A stretch of 64,000 nucleotides of DNA from Paenibacillus sp. LHD-117 (GTDB taxonomy: Bacteria; Bacillota; Bacilli; Paenibacillales; Paenibacillaceae): assembly GCF_030929555.1 (NCBI RefSeq), contig NZ_JAVFVT010000008.1:124001-188000 (forward strand), given 5' to 3'. This document shows, piece by piece, positions 51,855-60,375 of the stretch (its first letter is position 1; each line of letters starts with the position of its first letter). The position numbers and the translations under genes were made by a program. The notes beneath the pieces are model-generated. The model did not search any database and was not told the DNA's origin. It saw nothing but the letters and a program-made list of their open reading frames with translations.

Positions 51855-53558
51855 ATGAAAGCCTTTTCAAGCAAAGGAACGCTGATTGCGATGAGCTTCA
51901 TCCTGACCGCGACGCTGATGTCGGCATGCGGTAAGGATAATAACAGCAACGCGGGAGAAAATACGGGCAACGCGGGCAACGGGGGCACAGCGACAGAAAC
52001 GCCGGCCGAGAACGCGTACAAAGACAAATACGATCCGCCTGTGACGATTACGACAGTATGGGGCATCGATCCTGAGCTGAAATTCAAGAACGGCGAGTCG
52101 ATCGAAAACAACGTCGCGACCGCTTGGGCGAAAGACACGCTCGGCATCGACATCAAATCGCTTTGGTCCGTCACGGACTCGAACAACGCATTCGCGACAA
52201 AGATGCGCCTGGCGCTGACGTCCGGCGAACAAATCCCGGATGTCGTGACGATCGGCGACGCGCAGCTTGCGCAAGACCTGATCGACTCCGGCCTGTTCCG
52301 CGAAGCCGGATCCCTGTTCGATCAATACGCGAGCGAGACTTGGAAAAACGCGATGGCGATCGACGAGAACGTTTGGAACCCATATACGCGCGGCGGCGAG
52401 CGGATGGGCATTCCGGTTCTCGACTATGCCTACAACCACGATTACCTGCTTTGGATCCGCCAAGACTGGCTGGATAAGCTCGGTCTGCAAGCTCCGAAAA
52501 CGATGGAAGAACTTGAAGCTGTCATGGACAAATTCAAAAACGCGAATCCGGACGGCCTGAAGCCGGATCAAGTAACGCCGCTGAGCATCGGCTTCAAAAA
52601 CAAGATGAGCACGTGGATGGGCGACCCATCCTGGATCTTCGGCGCTTATGGCACCCTTCCCGAGCAATGGAATGTCGGCGCCGACGGCAAGCTGGAGTAC
52701 GGCTCCGTGAACCCTGGCATGAAGCAAGGCCTGGAGACGCTCAAGGGCTGGCTGGAGAAAGGTTACATTCCGCAAGAAACGGCGCTATGGGACGAGAACA
52801 AAACGGCTGAGCCTGCAGTTGCCGGCACGGCGGGCATTATCCCCGGCCCTTACTGGATGAGCGGCTGGCCGCTGTCCGACACGGCGAAGAACGTAGAAGG
52901 CGCCGTATGGAAGCCTTACGCGATCCCGACGGGACCGGACGGCAAGGCAATGCGCCACGGTACGCATTTTACGAACGGCGTAACGTTGATCAGCAAAGAC
53001 ATGAAAAACCCTGAAGCTTTGTTCACGTACCAAAACTACATGTTCGAGAACTACGCGGATCCGAAGCCGGGAAGCGTGTTCGACAACGGCCTATTCAAAA
53101 ATTACGACTACGACATCGCAGAAGACGGAAAGCTGCTGCGCTGGGAAGAAATCCCTGGCGGCTACGTCAACTCCATTCGTTATCTGCTCGTTCGCGACGG
53201 CGCTCGTATTCCCGATGCGCAGATGAAGGCGCTCATGAACCTTGCCGACGGCAAAGAAGCGACGACTCGCCTCGAGAAAGAAGTGCAGACCGCATACGGA
53301 CTCGAGACGGCTGGAGCGGCCAAAGTATTGCTGTCGCAAGAGGGCATATCGTTTAAGAACATGTTCACGGGTCCTCCTACGGAGACAATGTCTTCGAAAA
53401 ACGATTACCTGAAGAAGCTCGAACTGCAAACGTTCAACGAAATCATCTACGGCAAGAAACCGCTCGAAGCGTTCGACCAATTCGTCTCCGACTGGAAAGC
53501 GGGCGGCGGCGACAAAATGTCCGAAGAAGTCAACGCATGGTATGATTCGGTGAAATAA
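51855..53558 (+). CDS. Extracellular sugar-binding lipoprotein of an ABC importer (LplA/YtcQ-like)
   Basis: 567-aa solute-binding protein of the large Paenibacillaceae class that works with LplB/LplC-type permeases. Lipobox TLMSACG (Cys ~ residue 25), then a Ser/Asn/Gly/Thr-rich spacer and the binding domain: GEQIPDVVTIGDAQLAQDL, YAYNHDYLLWIRQDWLDKLGLQAPKTMEELE and the C-terminal YDSVK. RBS AAGGGGG. It lies after the YesM/YesN genes and well before the permeases, from which it is separated by a second two-component system and a terminator. Probable ligand: galacto-oligosaccharides, by context. Confidence 0.93.
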   Translation: MKAFSSKGTLIAMSFILTATLMSACGKDNNSNAGENTGNAGNGGTATETPAENAYKDKYDPPVTITTVWGIDPELKFKNGESIENNVATAWAKDTLGIDIKSLWSVTDSNNAFATKMRLALTSGEQIPDVVTIGDAQLAQDLIDSGLFREAGSLFDQYASETWKNAMAIDENVWNPYTRGGERMGIPVLDYAYNHDYLLWIRQDWLDKLGLQAPKTMEELEAVMDKFKNANPDGLKPDQVTPLSIGFKNKMSTWMGDPSWIFGAYGTLPEQWNVGADGKLEYGSVNPGMKQGLETLKGWLEKGYIPQETALWDENKTAEPAVAGTAGIIPGPYWMSGWPLSDTAKNVEGAVWKPYAIPTGPDGKAMRHGTHFTNGVTLISKDMKNPEALFTYQNYMFENYADPKPGSVFDNGLFKNYDYDIAEDGKLLRWEEIPGGYVNSIRYLLVRDGARIPDAQMKALMNLADGKEATTRLEKEVQTAYGLETAGAAKVLLSQEGISFKNMFTGPPTETMSSKNDYLKKLELQTFNEIIYGKKPLEAFDQFVSDWKAGGGDKMSEEVNAWYDSVK

Positions 53559-53569
53559 ATTATGGAAGT

Positions 53570-53603
53570 AAGGCGGTCCCGCAGGGGATCGCCTTATTTC
53601 TTC
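53570..53603 (+). terminator. Terminator after the solute-binding-protein gene
   Basis: AAGGCGGTCCC and GGGATCGCCTT form a stem with one G-T pair and a short GCAG loop, followed by ATTTCTTCTT. Confidence 0.8.
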
Positions 53604-53895
53604 TTATGCCGAAAAAAAACGAATGAGGCCGAGAGCCGCGAAAGCAAACTGAATCGAGCCGGAGCCGATTACCGTAATCTCGCTTCGCGCGACGCCGAGT
53701 TTAGGCGCGACGAGTACGGAGACGAGGGATACGGCCTTCATCACGGCGGCTAGATTTAGCTTCAATATAGCACAGCTTCACCGTAGAGGGACGAATAAAT
53801 ATTAATAAGTTCTTCAGAAATTCGATGACCGGTTGTTCAGAATTTCCCATTATAATGAATGAAAGAAAGACGGGCTGTCGGAGGGGGTGAAGGAC
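53604..53895. other. Intergenic region with a hydrophobic minus-strand ORF and a TATAAT box
   Basis: On the minus strand 53741-53604 encodes 45 residues (MKAVSLVSVLVAPKLGV ... FAALGLIRFFSA) resembling the C-terminal end of a membrane protein, but without a convincing RBS; it may be a gene remnant. TATAAT at 53851-53856 is a likely -10 for the response-regulator gene, without a clear -35. Confidence 0.35.
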
Positions 53896-54588
53896 ATGGA
53901 GCAGCGCGTGGTGCTCGTGGTCGACGACGATAAGGAAATACGCGACGCGATCGAGATTTATTTGAAGCATGAAGGCTTGTCCGTCTTGCAAGCCAAGGAC
54001 GGCCTCGAAGCGCTGGAGAAGCTGGAGTCCGGCCCGGTGCATCTGGTCGTCCTGGATGTCATGATGCCTAAGCTTGACGGCATAACGGCAACGTTCAAAA
54101 TCAGGGAGCAGCGCAATCTGCCAATTCTAATGTTAAGCGCCAAGAGCGAGAACAGCGATAAAATTCTCGGACTGCACGTGGGCGCGGACGATTACATGAC
54201 GAAGCCGTTCGATCCGATGGAACTTGTCGCCCGGGTGAAATCGCTGCTCAGAAGATATGTCAGCTTCGGCTCCTATGAAGGCGGGAAGAGGACCGTTCGC
54301 ATACGGGACCTGTCGCTGGATCAGGACGCCAAGGAGGTAGCGGTGAGCGGCGAAACCGTGAAGCTGACGCCGATCGAGTACAAAATCGTGGAGCTGCTGA
54401 CGACGAACGCGGGGCGAGTGTTCTCGATTCAGGACATTTACGAGCGCGTATGGAAGGAACCGGGCTACAACGCCGAGAACACGGTGGCCGTTCATATTCG
54501 CAAAATCCGGGAAAAAATCGAAATCGATCCGAAAAACCCAAGATATTTGAAAGTGGTGTGGGGCATTGGATACAAAATGGAAAAATAA
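53896..54588 (+). CDS. OmpR-family response regulator (second TCS in the galactan locus)
   Basis: About 230-aa regulator with a receiver domain (VVDDDKEIRDAI, Asp in LVVLDVMMPKLDG, LMLSAKSE, Lys in YMTKPFDP) and a C-terminal winged-helix domain (VKLTPIEYKIVELLTTNAGRVFS, VAVHIRKIREKIE, YLKVVWGIGYKME). The ATG at 53896 is chosen because GGAGGGGG lies 8 nt upstream; GTG at 53887 overlaps that RBS. It overlaps the following kinase gene by 23 bp. Placement between the solute-binding protein and the permeases is unusual. Confidence 0.93.
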   Translation: MEQRVVLVVDDDKEIRDAIEIYLKHEGLSVLQAKDGLEALEKLESGPVHLVVLDVMMPKLDGITATFKIREQRNLPILMLSAKSENSDKILGLHVGADDYMTKPFDPMELVARVKSLLRRYVSFGSYEGGKRTVRIRDLSLDQDAKEVAVSGETVKLTPIEYKIVELLTTNAGRVFSIQDIYERVWKEPGYNAENTVAVHIRKIREKIEIDPKNPRYLKVVWGIGYKMEK

Positions 54589-56827
54589 GACGGTCATTGT
54601 TGTTTATTCGCTCTTGATGGTTATCGGTCTGAGCGGTCCGGTAACGCTGATCAATCAAGGGGATCGTTACCAGCATCGCGATTATTACGAGTCCGCGGAG
54701 TTCCGCTATCAGCTCGATCAGTTCGCTTCTTTCTTGAATTTGTTCGAGCTCAACGCCTTCTCCCGGGAGAAGGCCAAATCCTCGATAAAGGTGAACGAGA
54801 ACGAAATCGCGAATTACCGCTATCAATCAGGCTCTCTTACGGACCAGATGAACGCGATCCGCGAAGAATACGAACCGCTTATTCAGGAGGCGATTGCCGG
54901 TGGCAGCGGCGAGACAGCCGATTCTTACAGAGCCATAAGGGACCGCAAGATCGACGATCTCGCGAAGCTCTGGCAAGATGACGAACGAATCGCCGAACGA
55001 ATCCGCGAACAGAAAGCGGATTGGATAGACGTCTATTTCAGTCAGAGGGAGGTCTATCGCTCCGATTTCGTCAGCCTTCGCAATCAGTTCGACTATTATT
55101 TCTATAACGCGGACACGGGCGATATCCATACGGACATCAACCTGCGGGATGAACAAGCCGCTCGCGACGTGTTGAATAGCGGCAATTACGCTTTCGCCAC
55201 GAACTATACGATAGCCGGCTCCGGCTCGCCGTTCGTCTACATCGAAGGGTACGAGCTGCTGGCCGATGCCTATGTTCCTTATCAGGGATGGCTCGCGGTG
55301 ACGAAGAGCAGTCAACTGCAGGCGGCAGCGGAGCGGTACATGCTGGAGCAACGGGTTCTGTACGCTTACGCCCTGGCAGGAGGCATCCTGTTCGCCGCCT
55401 GCGTGATTCGCTTCAAACGATGGATGCCCCTGGTCGCCAATTCAAGCGGGTGGGCGACTTATGCTCGCAAGCTTCCGATCGACGCCAAGCTGCTGTTCCT
55501 TCTTGGTACGGCAGGGCTGACCGTCAGCATGCTGGATCTCTTGGCGGGCACTTACTCGGCGTTATTCGATTGGCCCTTGGCTTACATAGGCAAGGTAGTC
55601 GTTTCGGTTATCATCGCGGCATTCGGCTTGGCGGCAACATTAGCGCAGGGCAAGCTGCTCGTTCGCGAATGGCGGAGCTGGAACGACGTCAGGGAAGAGT
55701 GGTCCCGTTCCATGTCGAGCCGCGCCGCGGCGCGCATGAGAGCCTGCTGCCTGCGAACGCTCGGTCAACTGCAAGCTTCGTTTCTGTACAAAAGCGCGGG
55801 GTCGCGGCTACTCCTATCCGTCATCGCTTTTACCGGATTCGGATTTACGGGAGGATGGGCGGTATTCGCGTCCGACTACTACGGCGACGCCTTTTATTTG
55901 GTGTTCGCGCTAATTGCGGCGCTTATGGCCGTTGCGGTGTTCCTCCTACTGACCCGTCAGCTCGGTTACTTGAATCGGATCACCCGAACGGCCGAAGAGC
56001 TGGCTGCCGGCCGTACGCCGGATGCCGTTCCCCGGTCGGGAAGCGGCGTGCTCGCCGAGCTTGCGGGCCATTTCAACGCGTTGAGGCAAGGCGTTCGGAC
56101 GCTTCAGAACGAGCAAACGAGAAGCGAGAGGCTGAAGACGGAGCTGATTACGAATGTCAGCCACGATCTGCGGACGCCGCTTACTTCGATCATTACGTAT
56201 GCGGGGCTTCTGAAGTCGGAGGAGGCTACCCTGGAGGAGCGGGTCGCCTACGTCGAGATTATCGATCAGAAGTCGAAGCGGCTGAAGACGATGATTGACG
56301 ATTTGTTCGAAGTGTCGACGATGACGAGCGGCAACGCCAAGCTGCAGCTGGAACGAACGGATCTCGTCCAGCTGATGCAGCAGGCGCTCGCCGAGCACAA
56401 AGAAGCCATGGACGGCTCGGACATCCAATTCCGGATCTCGCTGCCGGAGGGACCGGTCTTTGCCGTCGCTGACGGACAGAAGCTATGGCGCGTATTCGAC
56501 AACCTCATCGGGAACATGCTCAAATATTCGCTGGCTCAATCCCGCGCCTACATCGTGTTCTCGCTGTCCGAGCGCTGCGAGGCGGTGATGGTGTTCAAGA
56601 ACGTCTCGAAGTACGAAATCAATGAGCATGCCGATGAACTGTTCGAGCGCTTCAAACGTGGGGATACATCGCGCCATACGGAAGGCTCGGGCCTGGGACT
56701 CGCGATTGCCAAGTCGATCGTCGATCTGCACGAAGGACGTCTGACGCTAGAGACCGACGGCGATTTGTTCAAGGCGACCGTCATCTTGCAGACGGATCAT
56801 CTTCAGAAGCGCATGAATGCGAGCTAA
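54566..56827 (+). CDS. Sensor histidine kinase with multi-helix N-terminal region
   Basis: 753-aa kinase, longer than usual. Helix 1 (residues ~8-28), a large extracellular region (~30-260), then about five hydrophobic segments (~268-285, 310-330, 338-360, 420-440, 447-470), a HAMP-like linker, HisKA with the His in NVSHDLRTPLTSIITYAGLL and HATPase with VFDNLIGNMLKYS and GSGLGLAIAKSI. The N-box has Gly-Asn-Met where most kinases have two Asn. TTG at 54566, inside the regulator gene, is the likely start because the first helix follows directly. It pairs with the preceding OmpR-type regulator. Confidence 0.9.
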   Translation: MDTKWKNKTVIVVYSLLMVIGLSGPVTLINQGDRYQHRDYYESAEFRYQLDQFASFLNLFELNAFSREKAKSSIKVNENEIANYRYQSGSLTDQMNAIREEYEPLIQEAIAGGSGETADSYRAIRDRKIDDLAKLWQDDERIAERIREQKADWIDVYFSQREVYRSDFVSLRNQFDYYFYNADTGDIHTDINLRDEQAARDVLNSGNYAFATNYTIAGSGSPFVYIEGYELLADAYVPYQGWLAVTKSSQLQAAAERYMLEQRVLYAYALAGGILFAACVIRFKRWMPLVANSSGWATYARKLPIDAKLLFLLGTAGLTVSMLDLLAGTYSALFDWPLAYIGKVVVSVIIAAFGLAATLAQGKLLVREWRSWNDVREEWSRSMSSRAAARMRACCLRTLGQLQASFLYKSAGSRLLLSVIAFTGFGFTGGWAVFASDYYGDAFYLVFALIAALMAVAVFLLLTRQLGYLNRITRTAEELAAGRTPDAVPRSGSGVLAELAGHFNALRQGVRTLQNEQTRSERLKTELITNVSHDLRTPLTSIITYAGLLKSEEATLEERVAYVEIIDQKSKRLKTMIDDLFEVSTMTSGNAKLQLERTDLVQLMQQALAEHKEAMDGSDIQFRISLPEGPVFAVADGQKLWRVFDNLIGNMLKYSLAQSRAYIVFSLSERCEAVMVFKNVSKYEINEHADELFERFKRGDTSRHTEGSGLGLAIAKSIVDLHEGRLTLETDGDLFKATVILQTDHLQKRMNAS

Positions 56828-56979
56828 GAAAAAGAAAGTCGTACAAAAAGAAGACTTCCAGATCCTAATTGGAGGGATGTCTTCATGCTTCCTTGTTGCG
56901 CATGTTCGCGGCCTCCTTGTTGTCGGAATAGATGGCTTGGACAGCCGGTTGTTGGAACGGTAACCATATTCCCATTAAT

Positions 56980-57013
56980 ACCTCCATCTTACCGGATGGG
57001 GGTTTATTTATTT
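56980..57013 (+). terminator. Terminator after the second two-component system
   Basis: ACCTCCATC and GATGGGGGT (one G-T pair) with loop TTACCG, followed by TTTATTTATTT. It lies 150 bp after the kinase stop. Confidence 0.7.
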
Positions 57014-57257
57014 GATCGAAATGCACGCGATTTCTGGAGAATTAGTATGAGTTTTTCCGGTTGTTAGGTGCGATACTGCCGAAATCGGAGAAATTAGATG
57101 CGGAAAGAAGAGTCGAGTTGCGCCACTCTATTAAGATCGATATGGAACCAAGATCAGCTAGTCGGCAGCGGAAGCCGGTTCGCGCATTTAGCAAACTGGT
57201 TGCAAACGTGCCATGAATATTGGTTTTGTGCGCTGTCGGCGCGCACGCGGCCCCCTG

Positions 57258-57263
57258 TATAAT
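57258..57263 (+). promoter_or_regulatory. -10 box of the permease/GH53/GH42 operon
   Basis: TATAAT 41 bp before the first permease ATG; no -35 match at the right distance (GC-rich sequence instead), like the other promoters in the locus. TGCAAACGTGCC at 57201 loosely resembles the upstream motif of the other two. The rest of 56828-57304 shows no convincing gene. Confidence 0.45.
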
Positions 57264-57304
57264 TTTCGTATAGCAAAATTCAAGGGTTCAAGGGGGCAAG
57301 GGGA

Positions 57305-58201
57305 ATGAGAGGGTTCGCACGAAGCTGGCAGTTTCATCTAATGGTATTGCCGTCTCTTCTTTTTCTGATCGTATTCAATTATTTGCCGATGGGCGGCATT
57401 GTCATGTCATTCCAGGATTTCAAGCCGTGGCTCGGCTTCTCGGGGTCCGAGTGGATCGGACTCGATAATTTCCGGATGCTGTTCGAGAGGGAAGACAGCG
57501 TGCAGGTCATCTGGAACACGTTTATCATCGCGGCGCTGAAGATCGTCTTTAACTTGGTCGCGCCGTTTGTTTTCGCAATCTTGCTGAACGAGATCCGCAA
57601 AGCGTTCCTCAGCCGGACGATCCAGACGCTGGTCTATCTGCCTCACTTCCTGTCGTGGGTCATTCTGGGCGGCATCTTGGTCAACATCTTGTCGACGGAC
57701 GGCGGGCTGGTCAACCGAATGCTGGTATCGGTATTCGGCGTCGATCCGGTCTTCTTCCTCGGCGAAGGGAACTGGTTCCGCTTCACGGTAATCGTATCCG
57801 AGGTATGGAAGGAATTCGGCTACGGCACGATCGTGTTCCTGGCGGCGCTCGCGAACATCAATCCTTCGTTGTACGAAGCCGCGGAGGTGGACGGCGCGAC
57901 CCGCTGGAAGCAAACGCTACACATTACGATCCCGGCGCTTATCCCGATGGCCATCGTCGTCGGCACGCTGTCGCTAGGCAATATCCTGAACGCGGGCTTC
58001 GACCAAATTTTCAACCTGTACAACCCGCTTGTGTACGAGAAAGGCGACATTATCGATACCTTCGTCTACCGCACGGCCATTATGGAAGGGAAGTTCGGCT
58101 TCGCGACTGCGGTGGGACTGTTCAAGTCCGTCGTCAGCATGGTGCTGATCGTCATTTCCTACAGGCTTGCCTATAAGCTCGCCAACTACCGGATTTTCTA
58201 G
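57305..58201 (+). CDS. ABC sugar permease (LplB family)
   Basis: 298-aa binding-protein-dependent permease with six hydrophobic segments. N-terminus FHLMVLPSLLFLIVFNYLPMGGIVMSFQDFKPW is typical of the LplB/YtcP-like class. The EAA loop that contacts the ATPase is YEAAEVDGATRWKQTLHITIPAL, and the C-terminus ends YKLANYRIF. RBS GGGGGCAAGGGG. First gene of a unit with a second permease, GH53 and GH42. No ATPase gene lies in the window; such importers usually share an MsmX-like ATPase encoded elsewhere. Confidence 0.95.
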   Translation: MRGFARSWQFHLMVLPSLLFLIVFNYLPMGGIVMSFQDFKPWLGFSGSEWIGLDNFRMLFEREDSVQVIWNTFIIAALKIVFNLVAPFVFAILLNEIRKAFLSRTIQTLVYLPHFLSWVILGGILVNILSTDGGLVNRMLVSVFGVDPVFFLGEGNWFRFTVIVSEVWKEFGYGTIVFLAALANINPSLYEAAEVDGATRWKQTLHITIPALIPMAIVVGTLSLGNILNAGFDQIFNLYNPLVYEKGDIIDTFVYRTAIMEGKFGFATAVGLFKSVVSMVLIVISYRLAYKLANYRIF

Positions 58202-58238
58202 GGAACAGTGAAAATTAGGATTCAGGAAAGTGACTGGA

Positions 58239-58347
58239 GGGCAAGGGAATGGCTTCAGGGCGAGTTTTTTGACTGCCTTGTCACCGAGACTATGTAATGA
58301 AAACAAGGCAGTCAAAACGTGTAGAGCTTCGAAGCCATCCCTTGCCC
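58239..58347 (+). other. Nested intercistronic stem-loop between the two permease genes
   Basis: Outer stem: 58239-58256 with 58331-58347 (GGGCAAGGG-A-ATGGCTTC against GAAGCCATCCCTTGCCC; 17 pairs, one bulged A). Inner stem: 58267-58281 with 58303-58317 (TTTTGACTGCCTTGT against ACAAGGCAGTCAAAA; 15 perfect pairs), loop of 21 nt. There is no T-run after the outer stem. Confidence 0.85.
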
Positions 58348-58399
58348 GCAAGGAACGCTGAATCATGCGCTTCAGCCATTAATGAACGGAGGAACTTTC

Positions 58400-59278
58400 A
58401 TGTATCACAAAACGGTGCCTTATCGCATCTTCAATATCGCCAACAGCGTCTTCCTGCTCGTGCTCGGCTTGCTCTGCGTGCTGCCGCTGTTCCACGTGCT
58501 GGCCGTCTCGTTCAGCGCGAAGTCGGCGGCGGACGCCAATCTGGTTAATTTGTGGCCAGTCGACTTCACGACGGTCGCCTACGAGAAAACGATCAACAAT
58601 CCCGTGTTCCTGAGTTCGCTCTGGATCGCGGTGAAACGGACGGCGATCGGCACGGTCGCGACGCTGCTGCTCGCTTGCCTTGCGGCGTACCCGCTGTCCA
58701 AGGAAAACTCGGCGTTCAAAGGCCGCAACATTTACGCGTGGATTTTCGTCTTCACGATGATTTTTAACGGCGGACTCGTTCCGTTCTATATGGTCATTCA
58801 GAACCTCGGACTCATGAACAACTTCTGGGTGCTCATCCTGCCCGGCGCGGTGAACGTCTGGCTGACGATCCTGCTGCTGAACTTCTTCCGCGGCGTGCCG
58901 AAGGAGCTCGAAGAGGCGGCTCTCATCGACGGGGCGGGACACTTCCGCACGCTTTGGAGCGTGTACTTGCCGGTATCGCTGCCGGCGCTCGCCACGCTTG
59001 GACTATTCAGCATGGTGTTCCACTGGAACTCGTGGTTCGACGGCTTGCTTTATTTGAACAACAAAGAAGATTACCCGCTGGCTACGTTCCTTCAGACGGT
59101 CATCGTGACGAGAGACATGAGCTCGATGAGCTTTAACCCGAAAGAGCTGGAACTGCTGTCGCAGAAGACGGTGAACGCGGCGCAAATTTTCCTGGGCGCG
59201 CTGCCGGTGCTGATCGTATATCCGTTCCTGCAGAAGTTTTTCGTGAAGGGACTTGTAATGGGATCCGTGAAAGAGTAG
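58400..59278 (+). CDS. ABC sugar permease (LplC/YtcP family)
   Basis: 292-aa partner permease with six hydrophobic segments. Typical features: N-terminal YRIFNIANSVFLLVLGLLCVLPLFHVLAVSFS, ENSAFKGRNI before the core, the EAA loop LEEAALIDGAGHFRTLWSVYLPVSLPAL, and the C-terminal end FVKGLVMGSVKE which is diagnostic of this subfamily. The ATG at 58400 follows GGAGGA by 6 nt; the upstream ATG at 58382 precedes that RBS. Separated from the first permease gene by a 198-bp gap with a large stem-loop, and followed 41 bp later by the GH53 gene. Confidence 0.94.
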   Translation: MYHKTVPYRIFNIANSVFLLVLGLLCVLPLFHVLAVSFSAKSAADANLVNLWPVDFTTVAYEKTINNPVFLSSLWIAVKRTAIGTVATLLLACLAAYPLSKENSAFKGRNIYAWIFVFTMIFNGGLVPFYMVIQNLGLMNNFWVLILPGAVNVWLTILLLNFFRGVPKELEEAALIDGAGHFRTLWSVYLPVSLPALATLGLFSMVFHWNSWFDGLLYLNNKEDYPLATFLQTVIVTRDMSSMSFNPKELELLSQKTVNAAQIFLGALPVLIVYPFLQKFFVKGLVMGSVKE

Positions 59279-59319
59279 CGCTTAACGATCGCAACCTTAG
59301 AGATTTGGAGGGTTTATCA

Positions 59320-60375
59320 TTGCACAAAACTAGAGCGTTCGAATACGGCATGGACGTTTCGTTCATCGACGAGGTCGAGAGCGAAGGCGGACGATATTTC
59401 GAAAATGGCAACGAGGCGGATGTCCTCGCCATTATGAAGCGGAGCGGCGCGAATGCCGCCCGCTTGCGCATTTGGAACGAGCCGGCCGGTAGTTACTGCA
59501 ATCTGGAGCGGACGCTTGAGCTCGGAAGGCGAATCAAGGAGCAAGGAATGTCGTTCCTGCTCGACTTCCATTATTCCGACCGCTGGGCGGATCCCGCCAA
59601 CCAATGGAAGCCGAAGGCGTGGGAGTCGTTAAGCTTCGAAGATCTGGCCGACGCGGTAAGGAGCTACACCTACAGCGTATTGAACGCCTTGCGCGCGTAC
59701 GGCGCGGCCCCGGACATGGTGCAGATCGGCAACGAAGTCACGCCGGGGATGCTGTGGAACGATGGCAAGGTTGACGGGGAATACGATACTGACGGACAGT
59801 GGGAGAAATTTGCGGCATTGCTCAAGGCCGGCATCGACGGCGCGAAGGCGGCGCTCCCCGATGTCGCGATCATGATCCATATCGACCGCGGCGGAGACAA
59901 CGCGGCGAGCGTAAAATTTTATGACCGGTTGGCGATGCATGGGGTGGCATACGATGTGATCGGCTTGTCCTATTACAGCTGGTGGCATGGGACGCTATCG
60001 GACTTGGAGAGCAACTTGGCCGATTTGGCCGTGCGGTACGGCAAACCGATCAACGTCGTGGAGACCGCCTATCCGTGGACGCTGGGCAAGCCGGAGGGCA
60101 TGCCGGTCATCGTGGAGAAGGAAGAGCAGCTTCATGGAGGATTTCCGGCTAGCCCGGAAGGACAAGCCGCTTACCTTCGCGAATTGATACGTATCGTGAA
60201 GTCCGTGCCGAATGGTCTCGGAGCGGGATTTTATTGGTGGGAGCCCGCCTGGATTCCGTCCAAGATGGAATGGTCGGTCGGACATCCGAACAATTGGTCG
60301 AACCTGACTTTATTCGATTTTCAAGGAAACAAGATGCCTGGACTGGACATACTGGGGGAGGAATCATCTTCATGA
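59320..60375 (+). CDS. GH53 endo-beta-1,4-galactanase without signal peptide (predicted cytoplasmic)
   Basis: 351-aa single-domain GH53 enzyme, about 40% the size of the surface form at 43190. It has EYGMDVSFIDEVE, RLRIWNEPAG, DFHYSDRWADPANQWKPKAW, acid/base Glu139 in MVQIGNEVTPGM, nucleophile Glu248 in NVVETAYPW, and WWEPAWIP. There is no signal peptide or membrane segment, which is unusual because most GH53 galactanases are secreted. TTG at 59320 follows GGAGGG by 7 nt. Being between ABC permeases and a GH42 gene, it probably shortens imported galacto-oligosaccharides in the cytoplasm. Its stop overlaps the GH42 start. Confidence 0.92.
   Translation: MHKTRAFEYGMDVSFIDEVESEGGRYFENGNEADVLAIMKRSGANAARLRIWNEPAGSYCNLERTLELGRRIKEQGMSFLLDFHYSDRWADPANQWKPKAWESLSFEDLADAVRSYTYSVLNALRAYGAAPDMVQIGNEVTPGMLWNDGKVDGEYDTDGQWEKFAALLKAGIDGAKAALPDVAIMIHIDRGGDNAASVKFYDRLAMHGVAYDVIGLSYYSWWHGTLSDLESNLADLAVRYGKPINVVETAYPWTLGKPEGMPVIVEKEEQLHGGFPASPEGQAAYLRELIRIVKSVPNGLGAGFYWWEPAWIPSKMEWSVGHPNNWSNLTLFDFQGNKMPGLDILGEESSS

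Noticed and set aside
53562..53753. 63-codon plus-strand ORF after the binding-protein gene
   Set aside because: It begins within the terminator hairpin region, has no RBS and a random Arg/Glu-rich composition.
56885..57067. 60-codon Cys-rich ORF with GGAGGG before its ATG
   Set aside because: A terminator-like hairpin (56980-57013) lies inside it and the C-terminal half has no protein-like features; more likely leader or trailer sequence.
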